DNA of 64,000 bases. It comes from Pseudomonas morbosilactucae (GTDB taxonomy: Bacteria; Pseudomonadota; Gammaproteobacteria; Pseudomonadales; Pseudomonadaceae). The notes below the pieces were generated by a model that was not told the DNA's origin, did no database searches, and was given only the letters and a program-made list of their open reading frames with translations. Shown piece by piece: positions 53,650 through 63,234 of the stretch. Numbering within the stretch: position 1 is the first letter of the stretch; every line of letters starts with the position of its first letter. The position numbers and the translations under genes are program-made. The DNA lies in NCBI RefSeq assembly GCF_023241715.1, contig NZ_JALQCW010000075.1, forward strand, positions 62,001 through 126,000. The letters run 5' to 3'.

Positions 53650-54468
53650 TTAGCTGAACTTGCCGCTGATGTAGTCCTCGGTCATTTGTTCCCGCGGGTT
53701 GTCAAAAATCTGGGTCGTCGGGCCCATCTCCACCAGGTAGCCGGTGCGCGTGCCCTGGGAAATGTCCACCGAGAAAAACGCCGTGGTGTCGGCCACGCGT
53801 ATGGCCTGCTGCATGTTGTGGGTCACCAGGGCGATGGTGTAGTCCTTCTTCAACTCGACCATCAACTCCTCGACCCGGCGCGTGGCGATCGGATCGAGCG
53901 CCGAGCAGGGCTCATCCAGCAACAGCACTTCCGGCTCGGTGGCGATGGCGCGGGCGATACACAAGCGTTGCTGCTGACCACCGGACAGGGACAGGCCGCT
54001 GACCTTGAGCTTGTCCTTGACCTCATCCCAAAGGGCCGCGCCCTGCAAGGCGTGCTTGACCCGATCACCCAGGTCGCCCTTGTAGCGGTTGAGGCGCAGG
54101 CCGAAGGCGACGTTGTCGAAAATGCTCATCGAGAACGGGTTCGGTTGCTGGAAGACCATGCCGATGTAACGGCGCACGACCACCGGGTCAACGCCCTTGC
54201 CGTAGACGTCCTGCCCGAGGAAGTGCACGTGGCCTTCAAAACGGAAACCTTTGACCAGGTCGTTCATGCGGTTGAGGCTACGCAGCACGGTACTTTTGCC
54301 GCAGCCGGAAGGACCGATAAAACCGGTGATCTTGTTTTTTTCGATCGGCACATGGCTGTCACGGACCGCCATGAAGTTGCCGTAAAAAATCTTGTCCAGC
54401 TTACAGTCCATGACCACAGGTGCCTGGGTGACTGACGGAGCGGCGAGTTGTGCAGTGGATACGTTCAA
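53650..54468 (-). CDS. pstB: Phosphate ABC transporter ATP-binding protein
   Basis: A 272-residue ATPase that powers high-affinity phosphate import. Walker A is GPSGCGKST, the Q-loop is GMVFQQPNPFSMSIFDNVAF, the signature is LSLSGGQQQRLCIARA, Walker B is VLLLDEPCSALDP and the switch is LVTHNMQQA. The start is TTG 54468 with GGGAG about 10 bases upstream; no ATG fits as well. It ends with TEDYISGKFS, typical of PstB. phoU does not follow, unlike in the housekeeping locus. Confidence 0.93.
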   Translation of the reverse strand: MNVSTAQLAAPSVTQAPVVMDCKLDKIFYGNFMAVRDSHVPIEKNKITGFIGPSGCGKSTVLRSLNRMNDLVKGFRFEGHVHFLGQDVYGKGVDPVVVRRYIGMVFQQPNPFSMSIFDNVAFGLRLNRYKGDLGDRVKHALQGAALWDEVKDKLKVSGLSLSGGQQQRLCIARAIATEPEVLLLDEPCSALDPIATRRVEELMVELKKDYTIALVTHNMQQAIRVADTTAFFSVDISQGTRTGYLVEMGPTTQIFDNPREQMTEDYISGKFS

Positions 54469-54487
54469 AATTCAGGTGCTCCCGATC

Positions 54488-55399
54488 TCAATACTTGGGC
54501 TTGCCGAAAATACGGCTGACAACATTCACGACCAGCACAATCATCACCAGCACCAACGAGGCCGCCCATGCGAGCTCGAGCTGGTTGTCGAAAGGCATGC
54601 CGGAGAAGTTGTAAATCAGCACCGCCAGCGAGGCCGTGGGATTCATGACGGCCAGGCCGCCGTCGTGGTAGATCCAGTAGTTGCTGAACAACGCGGTAAA
54701 CAACAAGGGCGCGGTTTCGCCTGCGGCGCGTGCCACGGCCAGCATGACGCCCGTCAGGATCGCCGGCAGGCCGGTGGGCAAGACGATTTTCCAGATAACC
54801 TGGGAGCGGGTGCAGCCCATGCCGTAGGCGGCGTCCTTCATGATTTTGGGCACCATGCGCATCGACTCTTCCGCCGTGAGCACGACGATCGGCAGCATCA
54901 GCACCGCCAGGGCCACGCCACCCGCAGGTGCCGAGTAGGTACCGGTGGTCATCACCACCAGGGCATAGGCAAAAACCCCGGCCAGAATCGACGGCAGCCC
55001 CGTGAGCATCTTGGCGGCAAAGCGTGCGGCATTGGCCAGTTTGCTGTCGGGCCCCAGCTCAGCCAGGAAGATGGCCGCCATGATGCCGACCGGAACCGCG
55101 ATGGCCGCCGCGATACCGACCATGACAAAAGTGCCGGCCATCGCGTTGCCGAAGCCACCGCCGGTTTCGAAACCGGTGGGTGGCAGCTCGGTGAACACCT
55201 CAAGGCTCAAGCGAGCCCCACCGCGCATGATCAGCATGTAGAGCACGGAAATCAGCGGCACGCTGGCCAGCAGCGCCCCACCCCAGACCAGGGTGGTCAA
55301 CACCAGGCTGCGCAGGGCGCGGCCTTCGAACTTGCGTTGCAGGCTGGGCATCGCGCCGGCCGGCGACGTCAGGTCTGTTGCAACAGTGAGGTCAGTCAT
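54488..55399 (-). CDS. pstA: Phosphate ABC transporter permease
   Basis: A 303-residue inner-membrane permease with about six membrane segments. Family segments are GGFGNAMAGTFVMVGIAAAI, LTGLPSILAGVFAYAL and the ATPase-coupling loop AAYGMGCTRSQVIWKIVLP. The ATG at 55399 overlaps the pstC stop (TGATG); a GTG at 55402 is also in frame. It pairs with PstC to form the channel. Confidence 0.93.
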   Translation of the reverse strand: MTDLTVATDLTSPAGAMPSLQRKFEGRALRSLVLTTLVWGGALLASVPLISVLYMLIMRGGARLSLEVFTELPPTGFETGGGFGNAMAGTFVMVGIAAAIAVPVGIMAAIFLAELGPDSKLANAARFAAKMLTGLPSILAGVFAYALVVMTTGTYSAPAGGVALAVLMLPIVVLTAEESMRMVPKIMKDAAYGMGCTRSQVIWKIVLPTGLPAILTGVMLAVARAAGETAPLLFTALFSNYWIYHDGGLAVMNPTASLAVLIYNFSGMPFDNQLELAWAASLVLVMIVLVVNVVSRIFGKPKY

Positions 55400-56364
55400 C
55401 ACTTATTACCCCGTTGGGCATACATCATGATCATGGAGCCGAAGATGTTGACGATCAGCGTGATCAACATCAGCACCAGGGCGGCGTACATCAACACCTC
55501 GATCTCGTTCGGCCCGGCCTCGGGGAAGTTCAGCGCCAGCAGGGCCGCCAGCGTATTGGCCGGTGCAAACAGAGACAGGGAAATGTTGTTCGCGTTGCCC
55601 ACCAGCATGGCCAACGCCATGGTTTCACCCAGCGCACGGCCCAGGCCCAGGACCAGGGAACCGAAGATGCCGGTGGCGGCGGATGGCACCATCACCTTGA
55701 GAATCGCTTCCCAGTGGGTGGTGCCCATGCCATAGGCGGCCTGTTTGGTTTTCATCGGCACGCCGGTGAGGGCGTCCTGGGACACAGCGGCAATGGTCGG
55801 CAGAATCATGATCGCCAGTACCAGCGCCGCCGGCAGCAAGCCCGGCCCGCTCAAGGACGTGCTGAAAAAAGGTATCCAGCCCAGCTCAGTGTTCAACCAG
55901 GCGGTCAGTGGCCGAATCGCCGGGATCACCACATAGATCCCCCACAGGCCGTAGACCACGCTGGGGATGGCGGCGAGCAATTCGACGATGGTGCGAAAAA
56001 CGGCGGCAAGCTTGGCGGGCAGAAAATCCTGAGTCAGGAAAATCGCCATGCTGACGCCAAAAAAGCCCGCGATCACCAGGGCGATCAAGGCGCTGTAGAG
56101 CGTGCCCCAAATGGCCGGCAGAATGCCGTACTTGCCCTGATTCACGTCCCAGACGGTGCCGAAGATGACGTCCAGGCCATGCTTTTCCATGCCAGGCAGC
56201 GCCTTGCGCCCCACCTCGAAGACCAGCGCGAAGACCAGCGCCAGAACGAGCACCACGCCGATGCGAGAGAGCGCACGGAAGGTGCGATCCACCATGAAGT
56301 CTTTCGCAGACGGCGGTTGGCAGGCAGAGTCCGGGTTAACCGGTACGACGAAAGGTTTGTTCAT
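55399..56364 (-). CDS. pstC: Phosphate ABC transporter permease
   Basis: A 321-residue permease with about six membrane segments. It shows LLAAIPSVVYGLWGIYVVIP and the coupling loop AAYGMGTTHWEAILKVMVP. The N-terminal cytoplasmic tail (about 40 residues) precedes the first helix. It starts 71 bases after pstS and overlaps pstA. Confidence 0.93.
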   Translation of the reverse strand: MNKPFVVPVNPDSACQPPSAKDFMVDRTFRALSRIGVVLVLALVFALVFEVGRKALPGMEKHGLDVIFGTVWDVNQGKYGILPAIWGTLYSALIALVIAGFFGVSMAIFLTQDFLPAKLAAVFRTIVELLAAIPSVVYGLWGIYVVIPAIRPLTAWLNTELGWIPFFSTSLSGPGLLPAALVLAIMILPTIAAVSQDALTGVPMKTKQAAYGMGTTHWEAILKVMVPSAATGIFGSLVLGLGRALGETMALAMLVGNANNISLSLFAPANTLAALLALNFPEAGPNEIEVLMYAALVLMLITLIVNIFGSMIMMYAQRGNK

Positions 56365-56435
56365 TGGCTAATTCCGGAACAAGGGGGAAACTCTCCCGGC
56401 AGGCCTGACAGCCGCCGAGAGAGGCCTCACGAGCA

Positions 56436-57467
56436 TTACTGGATGTTGGCGGACGCTTTGCGAACCTGGTCGATGACCGATTGCGGCAGGGGGATATAGC
56501 CCATCGAGTCGGCGATTTTCTGCCCCTCGGTCAGGCTGTACTCGACCATTTCACGCATGGCCTTGGCTTTGGCCGGGTTCTCGTTCTGCTTGCGGAAGAT
56601 CATCCAGGTGTAGGACGTGATCGGGTAGGACTTGGCACCGTCCGGGTCCGGCAGCCAGGCCACCAGGCTTTCCGGCATCTTCACTGCGGCCAGGGCCTCG
56701 GCACCGCTTTCAGCGTTCGGCACTACGTACTGGCCGGCCTTGTTCTGCAACTGGGCGAAGTCAACCTTGGCCAGCTTGGCGAAGCCGTATTCGATGTAGC
56801 CAATCGCGCCCGGAGTCTGGCGGACGGTGGCGGTCACGCCATCGTTCTTCGGCGATTTGATGAATTTGTCGCTGGCCGGCCAGTTGACGGTGTTGCCTTC
56901 ACCCAGCGCTTGTTTGAAGTCTGGATTGATGGCCGCCAAGTGCTTGGTGAATACCGCGGTGGTGCCGCTGGAATCAGCACGCACGACAACGGTGATCGGC
57001 GTGTCGGACAGTTTCAGGTCCGGGTTGGCCGCAACGATCTGGGGGTCGTTCCAGCGCGTGATCTTGCCCAGGAAGATGTTGGAATAGACGTCGCGTGGCA
57101 GCTTGAGGCCCTTGGGGTTGCCCGGCAGGTTATAGGCCAGCACGATTTCACCGGCGGTCATTGGCAGCAACTGCACGCCTTCGGCGACCTTGGCGATGTC
57201 TTCGTCTTTCATTGCCGAGTCACTGGCGGCGAAGTCGACGGTTTTATTCAGGAAGTCCTGTACACCCGCGCCACTGCCCTTGGATTGGTAATCCACAGTG
57301 ACACCTTCGGTTTTCTTGCTGAAATCCTTGAACCAGGTGAGGTAGATCGGGGCCGGGAAGCTGGCACCGGAACCAGTCAGGCGTACGCTCTCAGCGGCAA
57401 AGGCCCCCGAGGTGGCACAAAGAGAGACCGTGATAGCGAGCGCAACAGACTTCATCAAACATTTCAT
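56436..57467 (-). CDS. pstS: Periplasmic phosphate-binding protein
   Basis: A 343-residue binding protein with a signal peptide of about 24 residues ending in SGAFAAES. Phosphate-contact segments are LTGSGASFPAPIYLTWFKDF, SKGSGAGVQDFLNKTVDFAA and VVVRADSSGTTAVFTKHLA. AAGGAG lies 8 bases before the ATG. It is first in pstSCAB and has a Pho box upstream, so phosphate starvation through PhoB should induce it. Confidence 0.94.
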   Translation of the reverse strand: MKCLMKSVALAITVSLCATSGAFAAESVRLTGSGASFPAPIYLTWFKDFSKKTEGVTVDYQSKGSGAGVQDFLNKTVDFAASDSAMKDEDIAKVAEGVQLLPMTAGEIVLAYNLPGNPKGLKLPRDVYSNIFLGKITRWNDPQIVAANPDLKLSDTPITVVVRADSSGTTAVFTKHLAAINPDFKQALGEGNTVNWPASDKFIKSPKNDGVTATVRQTPGAIGYIEYGFAKLAKVDFAQLQNKAGQYVVPNAESGAEALAAVKMPESLVAWLPDPDGAKSYPITSYTWMIFRKQNENPAKAKAMREMVEYSLTEGQKIADSMGYIPLPQSVIDQVRKASANIQ

Positions 57468-57515
57468 TAAAAGAACTCCTTGTGGTGACGGGCTCCCGAA
57501 CTCTGCCGCAGCTTT

Positions 57516-57533
57516 GTTACGATTTTATGAATG
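57516..57533 (-). promoter_or_regulatory. Pho box upstream of pstS
   Basis: On the minus strand CATTCATAAAATCGTAAC matches the PhoB consensus CTGTCATAAAACTGTCAC at 13 of 18 positions. It sits 49 bases upstream of the pstS start, in the gap shared with the divergent ppk2. Confidence 0.6.
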
Positions 57534-57652
57534 TGGAATGGCAAACCGCGCTTTCGCCCCCCCTTCCCCCCGCAGAAACGCCCCTTGATGTCATCGCCTC
57601 GTCACAAATTGCGACTAACACTCTGCCCTCCTCCACCACGCGAGCGGGTCCC

Positions 57653-58570
57653 ATGTACTCGACAGAAGACGCCTTGATACAGCGCATACACCGTGAGCTG
57701 CTTGATCACAGTGACGAAGAGCTGGAACTGGAATTATCCGAAGACGGGCATGACCTGAATGCGCTGTTTGATGAGCACGTCGAGGACGGTAGCGAGAAGA
57801 ACGCGCGCCGGATTTACTTCAGCGAACTGTTCCGCCTGCAGGGCGAATTGGTGAAGCTGCAAAGCTGGGTGGTCAAAACCGGCCATAAAGTCGTGATCCT
57901 GTTCGAAGGCCGTGATGCCGCCGGCAAGGGCGGCGTCATCAAGCGCATTACCCAACGCCTCAACCCTCGGGTCTGCCGGGTTGCCGCCCTGCCAGCCCCC
58001 AATGACCGCGAACGCACCCAATGGTATTTCCAGCGCTACGTCTCGCATTTGCCGGCCGCGGGTGAAATCGTGCTGTTCGACCGCAGTTGGTACAACCGCG
58101 CCGGCGTCGAACAAGTCATGGGCTTTTGCAACGACGACCAGTACGAAGAGTTCTTCCGCACGGTGCCGGAGTTCGAACGCATGCTCGCCCGCTCCGGCAT
58201 CCAACTCATCAAGTACTGGTTCTCCATCTCCGATCAGGAACAGCACCTGCGCTTTCTCAGTCGCATTCACGACCCGCTCAAACAATGGAAACTCAGCCCC
58301 ATGGACCTGGAGTCCCGTCGGCGCTGGGAGGCCTACACCAAGGCCAAGGAAATCATGCTGGAACGCACCCACATCGCCGAAGCCCCCTGGTGGGTGGTGC
58401 AAGCCGATGACAAGAAGAAAGCCCGGCTCAACTGCATCCATCACCTTCTCGGGCAGATGCCCTATGAAGAAGTGGAACTACCGGTGATCGAGCTGCCGCA
58501 GCGTGTGCGCCAGGAAGATTACTCCCGCAGCCCGACGCCGCCGGAACTGATCGTGCCTCAGGTTTATTGA
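57653..58570 (+). CDS. ppk2: Polyphosphate kinase 2
   Basis: A 305-residue PPK2 (one-domain, class I-like) that moves phosphate between polyphosphate and nucleotides, usually favouring GTP or ATP formation from polyP. Walker A is EGRDAAGKGGVIKRI (about residue 85), Walker B is VLFDRSWYNRAGVEQVMGF, and the lid segment is RIHDPLKQWKLSPMDLES. ATG 57653 fits the family start; the longer frame to 57482 overlaps the pstS promoter. It diverges from pstS, joining phosphate uptake with polyP use. Confidence 0.92.
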   Translation: MYSTEDALIQRIHRELLDHSDEELELELSEDGHDLNALFDEHVEDGSEKNARRIYFSELFRLQGELVKLQSWVVKTGHKVVILFEGRDAAGKGGVIKRITQRLNPRVCRVAALPAPNDRERTQWYFQRYVSHLPAAGEIVLFDRSWYNRAGVEQVMGFCNDDQYEEFFRTVPEFERMLARSGIQLIKYWFSISDQEQHLRFLSRIHDPLKQWKLSPMDLESRRRWEAYTKAKEIMLERTHIAEAPWWVVQADDKKKARLNCIHHLLGQMPYEEVELPVIELPQRVRQEDYSRSPTPPELIVPQVY

Positions 58571-58680
58571 GCGAGGCCGAATTGGGGGCTGGGCTGCCCC
58601 CGCGGTCCAATGGCAAGAGGTGAACCCGTTGCAATGCGGGCGGGAGTGCAAAGCACTCTGCTGGGCAAATCGCAGGCGAA

Positions 58681-58708
58681 AAAGAGCCACTCGATTGAGT
58701 GGCTTTTT
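58681..58708. terminator. Bidirectional terminator between ppk2 and the response regulator gene
   Basis: An 8-base stem AGCCACTC/GAGTGGCT with a GATT loop is flanked by A and T tracts, giving T-runs on both strands. It lies between convergent genes ending at 58570 and 58811. Confidence 0.8.
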
Positions 58709-58810
58709 CTGTATGTTGGGTGCGGGAAACGAGGCTCACGCCTGGCGCGGCGCGCCGTTGAAATCCAAGGGATTTCTTTTATGTCTGATTTCTTTTATGT
58801 CTATTGTTAA

Positions 58811-60172
58811 TCACGAACTCAATACGCCATCGCTCTGGGTTGCAACCTCAGGTTCTTTGATAAAAACCGTGTACTTACCGCCTTCCATCGCTTCGAAAGC
58901 GATCAGCTTTTCCACCAGCGCCGTACTCAAGACCTTGCCCGCATTCAGCAGCAGCATGCCGTTATCGGCATTCAGGTTGCGAGCCAGGACCATCCCGGCA
59001 ACCAGTTCCCGGGTGCCCAGGTCCTTGACGGTCGGATCGGCCAAGGTCACGTCACTGAGGAACGTCGCGCAAACGTTGATGAAGTCTTCCACCAAACCTG
59101 GGTCGTACAATTTGCCGGCGTATTTGCGGATGAACAGCAGCGCTTCGTCGCTGTTCATTTGCCGCTCCAGGATCAACCCGCGCTGCAACTCAATAAAGTC
59201 CACAGCCAACTTCAGCCAACGTGCCCCCAAAGGAATGGCCGTGCCCTTGAGGTGATCGGGAAAACCGCTACCGTCCCAACGCTCCTGGTGATGCAGGATG
59301 ATGCGTGCCGCATCTTTCATCGGCTCCAGGGTCATCAACAGCGACTCGCTTTGTTTCGGATAGGCCCGGTACAGCTCTCGTTCGGTGTGATACAGCTGAT
59401 CGGCCGGGGCCGTCATCATGCTGTCGGTCCAGCTCAACTTGCCGATATTGTAAAGCGCAGCGGCCATGGTCATGTCCCGACTTTCGGCTTCATCAAGGCC
59501 ATGACTGACGCAGTAGACGCGAATCAATTCGATGATTTGGCGGTTGGTCTGCTTGGCCTTGGGCAGGCGCAGGTTGGCCAGAAGTGAAAAGACCTCGGTT
59601 CCGGTCACGTAGCTGCGCTTGAGCTCTTCATAGGCAAGATCGAGCATATCGGCGGTCTGTTGCAATTCGGCGGTGCGCGCCGCCACGTGTTTTTCCAGGG
59701 TCAGATTGAGGCTGCGCAGTTGTTCGTTCTGCTGCCGGGTCAACGCTTCCAGACGCTGGCGTTCGCTTTCGGAGTGCTGATAAACCAGGGCCTGACGCAA
59801 GGTCACCAACATATCCTCGTCGTTCCATGGCTTGCTGATGTAGCGATGGATCTGCCCTTCGTTGATGGCCTTGGCGATCATCGTCATGTCGGCGTACCCG
59901 GTGAGCAGGATACGCAGCGTTGAGGGGTATAGCCGATGAATATGCGCCAGTAGCGTCGCACCGTCCATGCTCGGCATACGGGCATCGCTCATGACCACAT
60001 CCACCGGCCGCTGCTCAAGGATTTCCAGGGCCCTGGCGCCGCTATCCGCCAGCAAGATCTCGTAGGGCTGGCTCCGCAGCAAGCGGCGCAGGCTGTTGAG
60101 AATCGACTCCTCGTCGTCGACCAACAGAATCGTCGGCCTGTTCTGAGTCACATTATTTTCAGGCTCTTCCAT
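58811..60172 (-). CDS. Response regulator with degenerate HD-GYP output domain
   Basis: A 453-residue protein. The receiver domain (about 10-130) has the phospho-acceptor region VVMSDARMPSMDG, the acidic pair LLVDDEE and the conserved lysine in YISKPW. A coiled coil (about 135-195) follows, then an HD-GYP fold (about 200-400). The HD dyad reads YNIGKL instead of HDIGKI, while HHQERWDGSGFPDHLKG is kept. Loss of metal ligands suggests it binds partners or c-di-GMP rather than hydrolysing it. ATG 60172 has AAGGGG 6 bases upstream. It is divergent from the c-di-GMP operon at 60386. Confidence 0.87.
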   Translation of the reverse strand: MEEPENNVTQNRPTILLVDDEESILNSLRRLLRSQPYEILLADSGARALEILEQRPVDVVMSDARMPSMDGATLLAHIHRLYPSTLRILLTGYADMTMIAKAINEGQIHRYISKPWNDEDMLVTLRQALVYQHSESERQRLEALTRQQNEQLRSLNLTLEKHVAARTAELQQTADMLDLAYEELKRSYVTGTEVFSLLANLRLPKAKQTNRQIIELIRVYCVSHGLDEAESRDMTMAAALYNIGKLSWTDSMMTAPADQLYHTERELYRAYPKQSESLLMTLEPMKDAARIILHHQERWDGSGFPDHLKGTAIPLGARWLKLAVDFIELQRGLILERQMNSDEALLFIRKYAGKLYDPGLVEDFINVCATFLSDVTLADPTVKDLGTRELVAGMVLARNLNADNGMLLLNAGKVLSTALVEKLIAFEAMEGGKYTVFIKEPEVATQSDGVLSS

Positions 60173-60385
60173 GCTTCGCCCCTTCCGTTTGACGCCAATC
60201 CGGCCCATCTTGCGCAGGAGCTTAGATGAGTTGCGCGAGCAGCGTCTGTATTTGATAGCGGGCGTTAGCGATTAATGGGAAGCCGGACTATGCTCACGCC
60301 CTGGATGGAACCACCCTCCGGCGTTCAGGAAAGGAAGCCCGATGAACCTATACCCAAGGTCACTGTGTCGGGCAGGAGCCCGGCA

Positions 60386-62254
60386 ATGACAGCGTCTACG
60401 GATCACCGCAACCGGCGAATCCTGATCGTTGACGACACCGCTGCGATCCATCAGGACTTTCGCAAGATCCTCTGCCCTGACGATGACGGTCCTCTAAGCA
60501 GCACCGAAGCCCTGCTGTTCGGCACCACACACATCCCCCAGTCGCACTTCCAGCTCGATTCCGCCTACCAGGGCGAAGAAGGCCTGGAACGGGTCAAGCA
60601 GGCCCTGGCCGAAGGCAGGCCCTACGCCCTGGCCTTTATCGATATGCGCATGCCTCCAGGCTGGGATGGCTTGCAAACAATCGAACAATTATGGAAAGCC
60701 GACCCCCATCTGCAGATCGCCTTATGCACTGCGTTCTCTGACTACTCCTGGGAGGCCATGGCCGAACGCATCGAATTCGGCGATCAGTTGCTGATCCTGA
60801 AAAAACCGTTCGACAGCCTGGAAATCCGCCAGATGGCCAGTGCTCTGACCTGGAAATGGCAACTGGCACAAGACGCCGCGATCAAGATGCGCGACCTGGA
60901 ACATACCATTGAGCAACGGGTCCAGGAACTGCTGAACGTGTCCCGCCTCCTGCACTACGACCCGCTCACCGAGCTGCCCAACAGTACGCTGCTGGGCGAT
61001 CGCCTGACCCAGTACCTGACCCAGTCCCGGCGCCATGACCGGCAGATCGCCGTGATGTTTATCGGTCTGGACCGCTTCAAACGGATCAACAATGCCCTCG
61101 GTCATCCCGCCGGGGACGAAATGCTCAAGCACGTCGCCCAGAGCCTGGCGAAGGCGCTGCGCGAGTCCGACTCGGTGTTCCGCTACGGTTCGGACGAGTT
61201 CGTGGTGATCCTGGGTGACATCGTGCACCCGCAGCAGACCCGGGGAGTGGCCGAAAAACTGCTGGCGGCCGTCAACACTCCACACTGGGTGGCCGGGCAC
61301 GACCTGGCGGTTACTGCCAGCCTGGGCATCAGCATTTATCCCGACGATGGTTTGGATGCCGTGTCTCTGATCAAAAAAGCCGAGACCGCCATGCGCAACA
61401 TCAAGGACTGCGGCCCCAATGGCTTCAGTTTTTTCATCGAAGACATGAACCTCCACGCCCAGCACCGGCAAACCCTGGAAACCGGACTGCGCCTGGCCTT
61501 GCAGCGCCAGGAGCTGGTCCTGCACTACCAGCCCAAAATGAATCTGGCCAGCGGCGCCGTGGTCGGTGCCGAAGCCCTGGTGCGCTGGGCACGGCCCGGC
61601 CATGGCCTGGTCAGTCCCTCGGTGTTCATTCCAGTGGCCGAAGACTGCGGGCTGATCGTCGCCCTCAGCAAGTGGGTGCTGCGCAGCGCCTGCCTCCAGT
61701 CGCGGGCCTGGCAGGCCCAAGGTCTGTCACCCATCTGCATGTCGGTGAACGTGTCAGCCATCGATTTCCGACAACCCGACTTTGTCGAACGCTTGACCCA
61801 GACACTGGCCGAGACCGGGCTCGATCCATCACACCTGGAGCTGGAGATCACCGAAAGCGTGCTGATGCAGAACGTCGAGGCCACCATCACCACGCTGCAT
61901 GCGATCAAGAGGCTTGGGGTAAGGCTAGCTGTAGACGACTTCGGGACCGGCTACTCCAGCCTGAGCTACTTACAGAAATTCCCAGTCGATGTGCTGAAAA
62001 TCGACCAATCCTTCGTACGCGACCTGAGTATCGACAGCAACGACGCCAAATTGGTGAGCAGCATCATTGACCTGGGGAAAAGCCTCAACCTGAGTATCAT
62101 CGCCGAAGGTATCGAGAACGCCGAACAGCTGGACTTTCTCAAGCGCCACCAGTGCGAGGAAGGCCAGGGTTTCTACTTCAGCAAAGCAGTGGAACCCGAA
62201 GCGTTCGCCATTTTCCTGAGCGCCCCGCGGCAGCTCCTTCTAAGCCGTTCATGA
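60386..62254 (+). CDS. Response regulator with GGDEF and EAL domains
   Basis: A 622-residue protein with REC (about 10-150, RILIVDDTAAIHQDF, AFIDMRMPPGWDG, LKKPFD), a coiled linker, GGDEF (about 195-360) and EAL (about 370-615). The cyclase motif is GSDEF rather than GGDEF, with an intact I-site RESD five residues before, so cyclase activity may be lost and the domain may act as a sensor. The EAL domain keeps AEALVRW, NVSAIDF, ELEITES, DDFGTGYSSL and KIDQSF, so phosphodiesterase activity is likely. ATG 60386 has AGGAG 7 bases upstream. Its stop overlaps the next gene. Confidence 0.9.
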   Translation: MTASTDHRNRRILIVDDTAAIHQDFRKILCPDDDGPLSSTEALLFGTTHIPQSHFQLDSAYQGEEGLERVKQALAEGRPYALAFIDMRMPPGWDGLQTIEQLWKADPHLQIALCTAFSDYSWEAMAERIEFGDQLLILKKPFDSLEIRQMASALTWKWQLAQDAAIKMRDLEHTIEQRVQELLNVSRLLHYDPLTELPNSTLLGDRLTQYLTQSRRHDRQIAVMFIGLDRFKRINNALGHPAGDEMLKHVAQSLAKALRESDSVFRYGSDEFVVILGDIVHPQQTRGVAEKLLAAVNTPHWVAGHDLAVTASLGISIYPDDGLDAVSLIKKAETAMRNIKDCGPNGFSFFIEDMNLHAQHRQTLETGLRLALQRQELVLHYQPKMNLASGAVVGAEALVRWARPGHGLVSPSVFIPVAEDCGLIVALSKWVLRSACLQSRAWQAQGLSPICMSVNVSAIDFRQPDFVERLTQTLAETGLDPSHLELEITESVLMQNVEATITTLHAIKRLGVRLAVDDFGTGYSSLSYLQKFPVDVLKIDQSFVRDLSIDSNDAKLVSSIIDLGKSLNLSIIAEGIENAEQLDFLKRHQCEEGQGFYFSKAVEPEAFAIFLSAPRQLLLSRS

Positions 62255-63234
62255 ACATTCGCGGGCTAAGGATACCGACCATGTTTTCACTCCCATTGCT
62301 GCTCTCAGCCGGCTTGCTGTTCGCTGTTGGCGCCGATGCCGCGCCACTGGAGGGGCCACTCAAGCCCTTACCGCCGCTGCCGGCCCTGGATGGCAAGCGC
62401 GTCGAACTGGGACGCCAGCTATTCAACGACCCACGCCTTTCGGTGAATAACAGCTTGTCCTGCGCCAGCTGCCATCGACTGGAGCATGGCGGCGCCGATA
62501 ACAAACCACTGTCAGTGGGGTTTGACGGCAAACCCGTGGCGGTCAATACGCCGAGCGTGTTCAACGCCAGCTTGAACTTCCGTCAGTTCTGGGACGGCCG
62601 CGCCGAAACCTTGGAAGAACAAGTACACGTCGTAGTCCAGAGCCCCTCCGAGATGGGCAGTGACTGGGCCACCGTGGTCCAGCGCATCGGCGCCGACCCG
62701 GGCTATGGCAGCGCGTTCGCCGAGGCCTACCCGGACGCCGTGACACAGGCCAATATCCGCAGCGCCCTGGCCGACTATGAACGGACCCTGCTCAGCAGCA
62801 ACTCGCGCTTCGACCAGTACCTGGCGGGCAATACTGAAATCCTGACCTTGGAAGAAAAATACGGCTACCAACGTTTCCAGGACTACGGCTGCATTGCTTG
62901 CCATCAGGGTGTGAACATCGGCGGCAACATGTTCCAGAAATTCGGCGTACTCGGCGACTACTTCAAGGCCCGGGGCAACCCGACCGTGGCGGACCTGGGG
63001 CGGTTCAATGTCACCGGCGAGGAGGATGATCGTAATGTATTCAAGGTGCCGAGCCTGCGTAACGTTGCAGTCACTGCGCCCTACTTTCATGACGGTTCGG
63101 AGCCGACCCTGGAGGGCGCCGTGGCGATCATGTTCAAGTACCAACTGGGACGCATTCCATCCGAGGAAGACAAGACCCTGATCGTCAAATTCCTCAAGAC
63201 CCTGACCGGTGAATGGGAAGGCAAACCACTATGA
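62251..63234 (+). CDS. Di-haem cytochrome c peroxidase-family protein
   Basis: A 327-residue exported protein with a signal peptide ending near VGADAAPLE. It has two haem-binding motifs, CASCHRLEHGG (N-terminal) and CIACHQGVNIGG (middle), plus FKVPSLRNVAVTAPYFHDGS and the conserved segment DGRAETLEEQ. It reduces H2O2 or serves as a periplasmic redox or MauG-like protein. The start ATGA overlaps the upstream stop, and its own stop overlaps the sensor gene, so redox chemistry is tied to c-di-GMP signalling here. MauG-type function cannot be excluded. Confidence 0.9.
   Translation: MNIRGLRIPTMFSLPLLLSAGLLFAVGADAAPLEGPLKPLPPLPALDGKRVELGRQLFNDPRLSVNNSLSCASCHRLEHGGADNKPLSVGFDGKPVAVNTPSVFNASLNFRQFWDGRAETLEEQVHVVVQSPSEMGSDWATVVQRIGADPGYGSAFAEAYPDAVTQANIRSALADYERTLLSSNSRFDQYLAGNTEILTLEEKYGYQRFQDYGCIACHQGVNIGGNMFQKFGVLGDYFKARGNPTVADLGRFNVTGEEDDRNVFKVPSLRNVAVTAPYFHDGSEPTLEGAVAIMFKYQLGRIPSEEDKTLIVKFLKTLTGEWEGKPL

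Noticed and set aside
57598..57618. Second Pho box on the plus strand before ppk2
   Set aside because: Only about half of the consensus positions match (TCGTCACAAATTGCGACT), too weak to claim.
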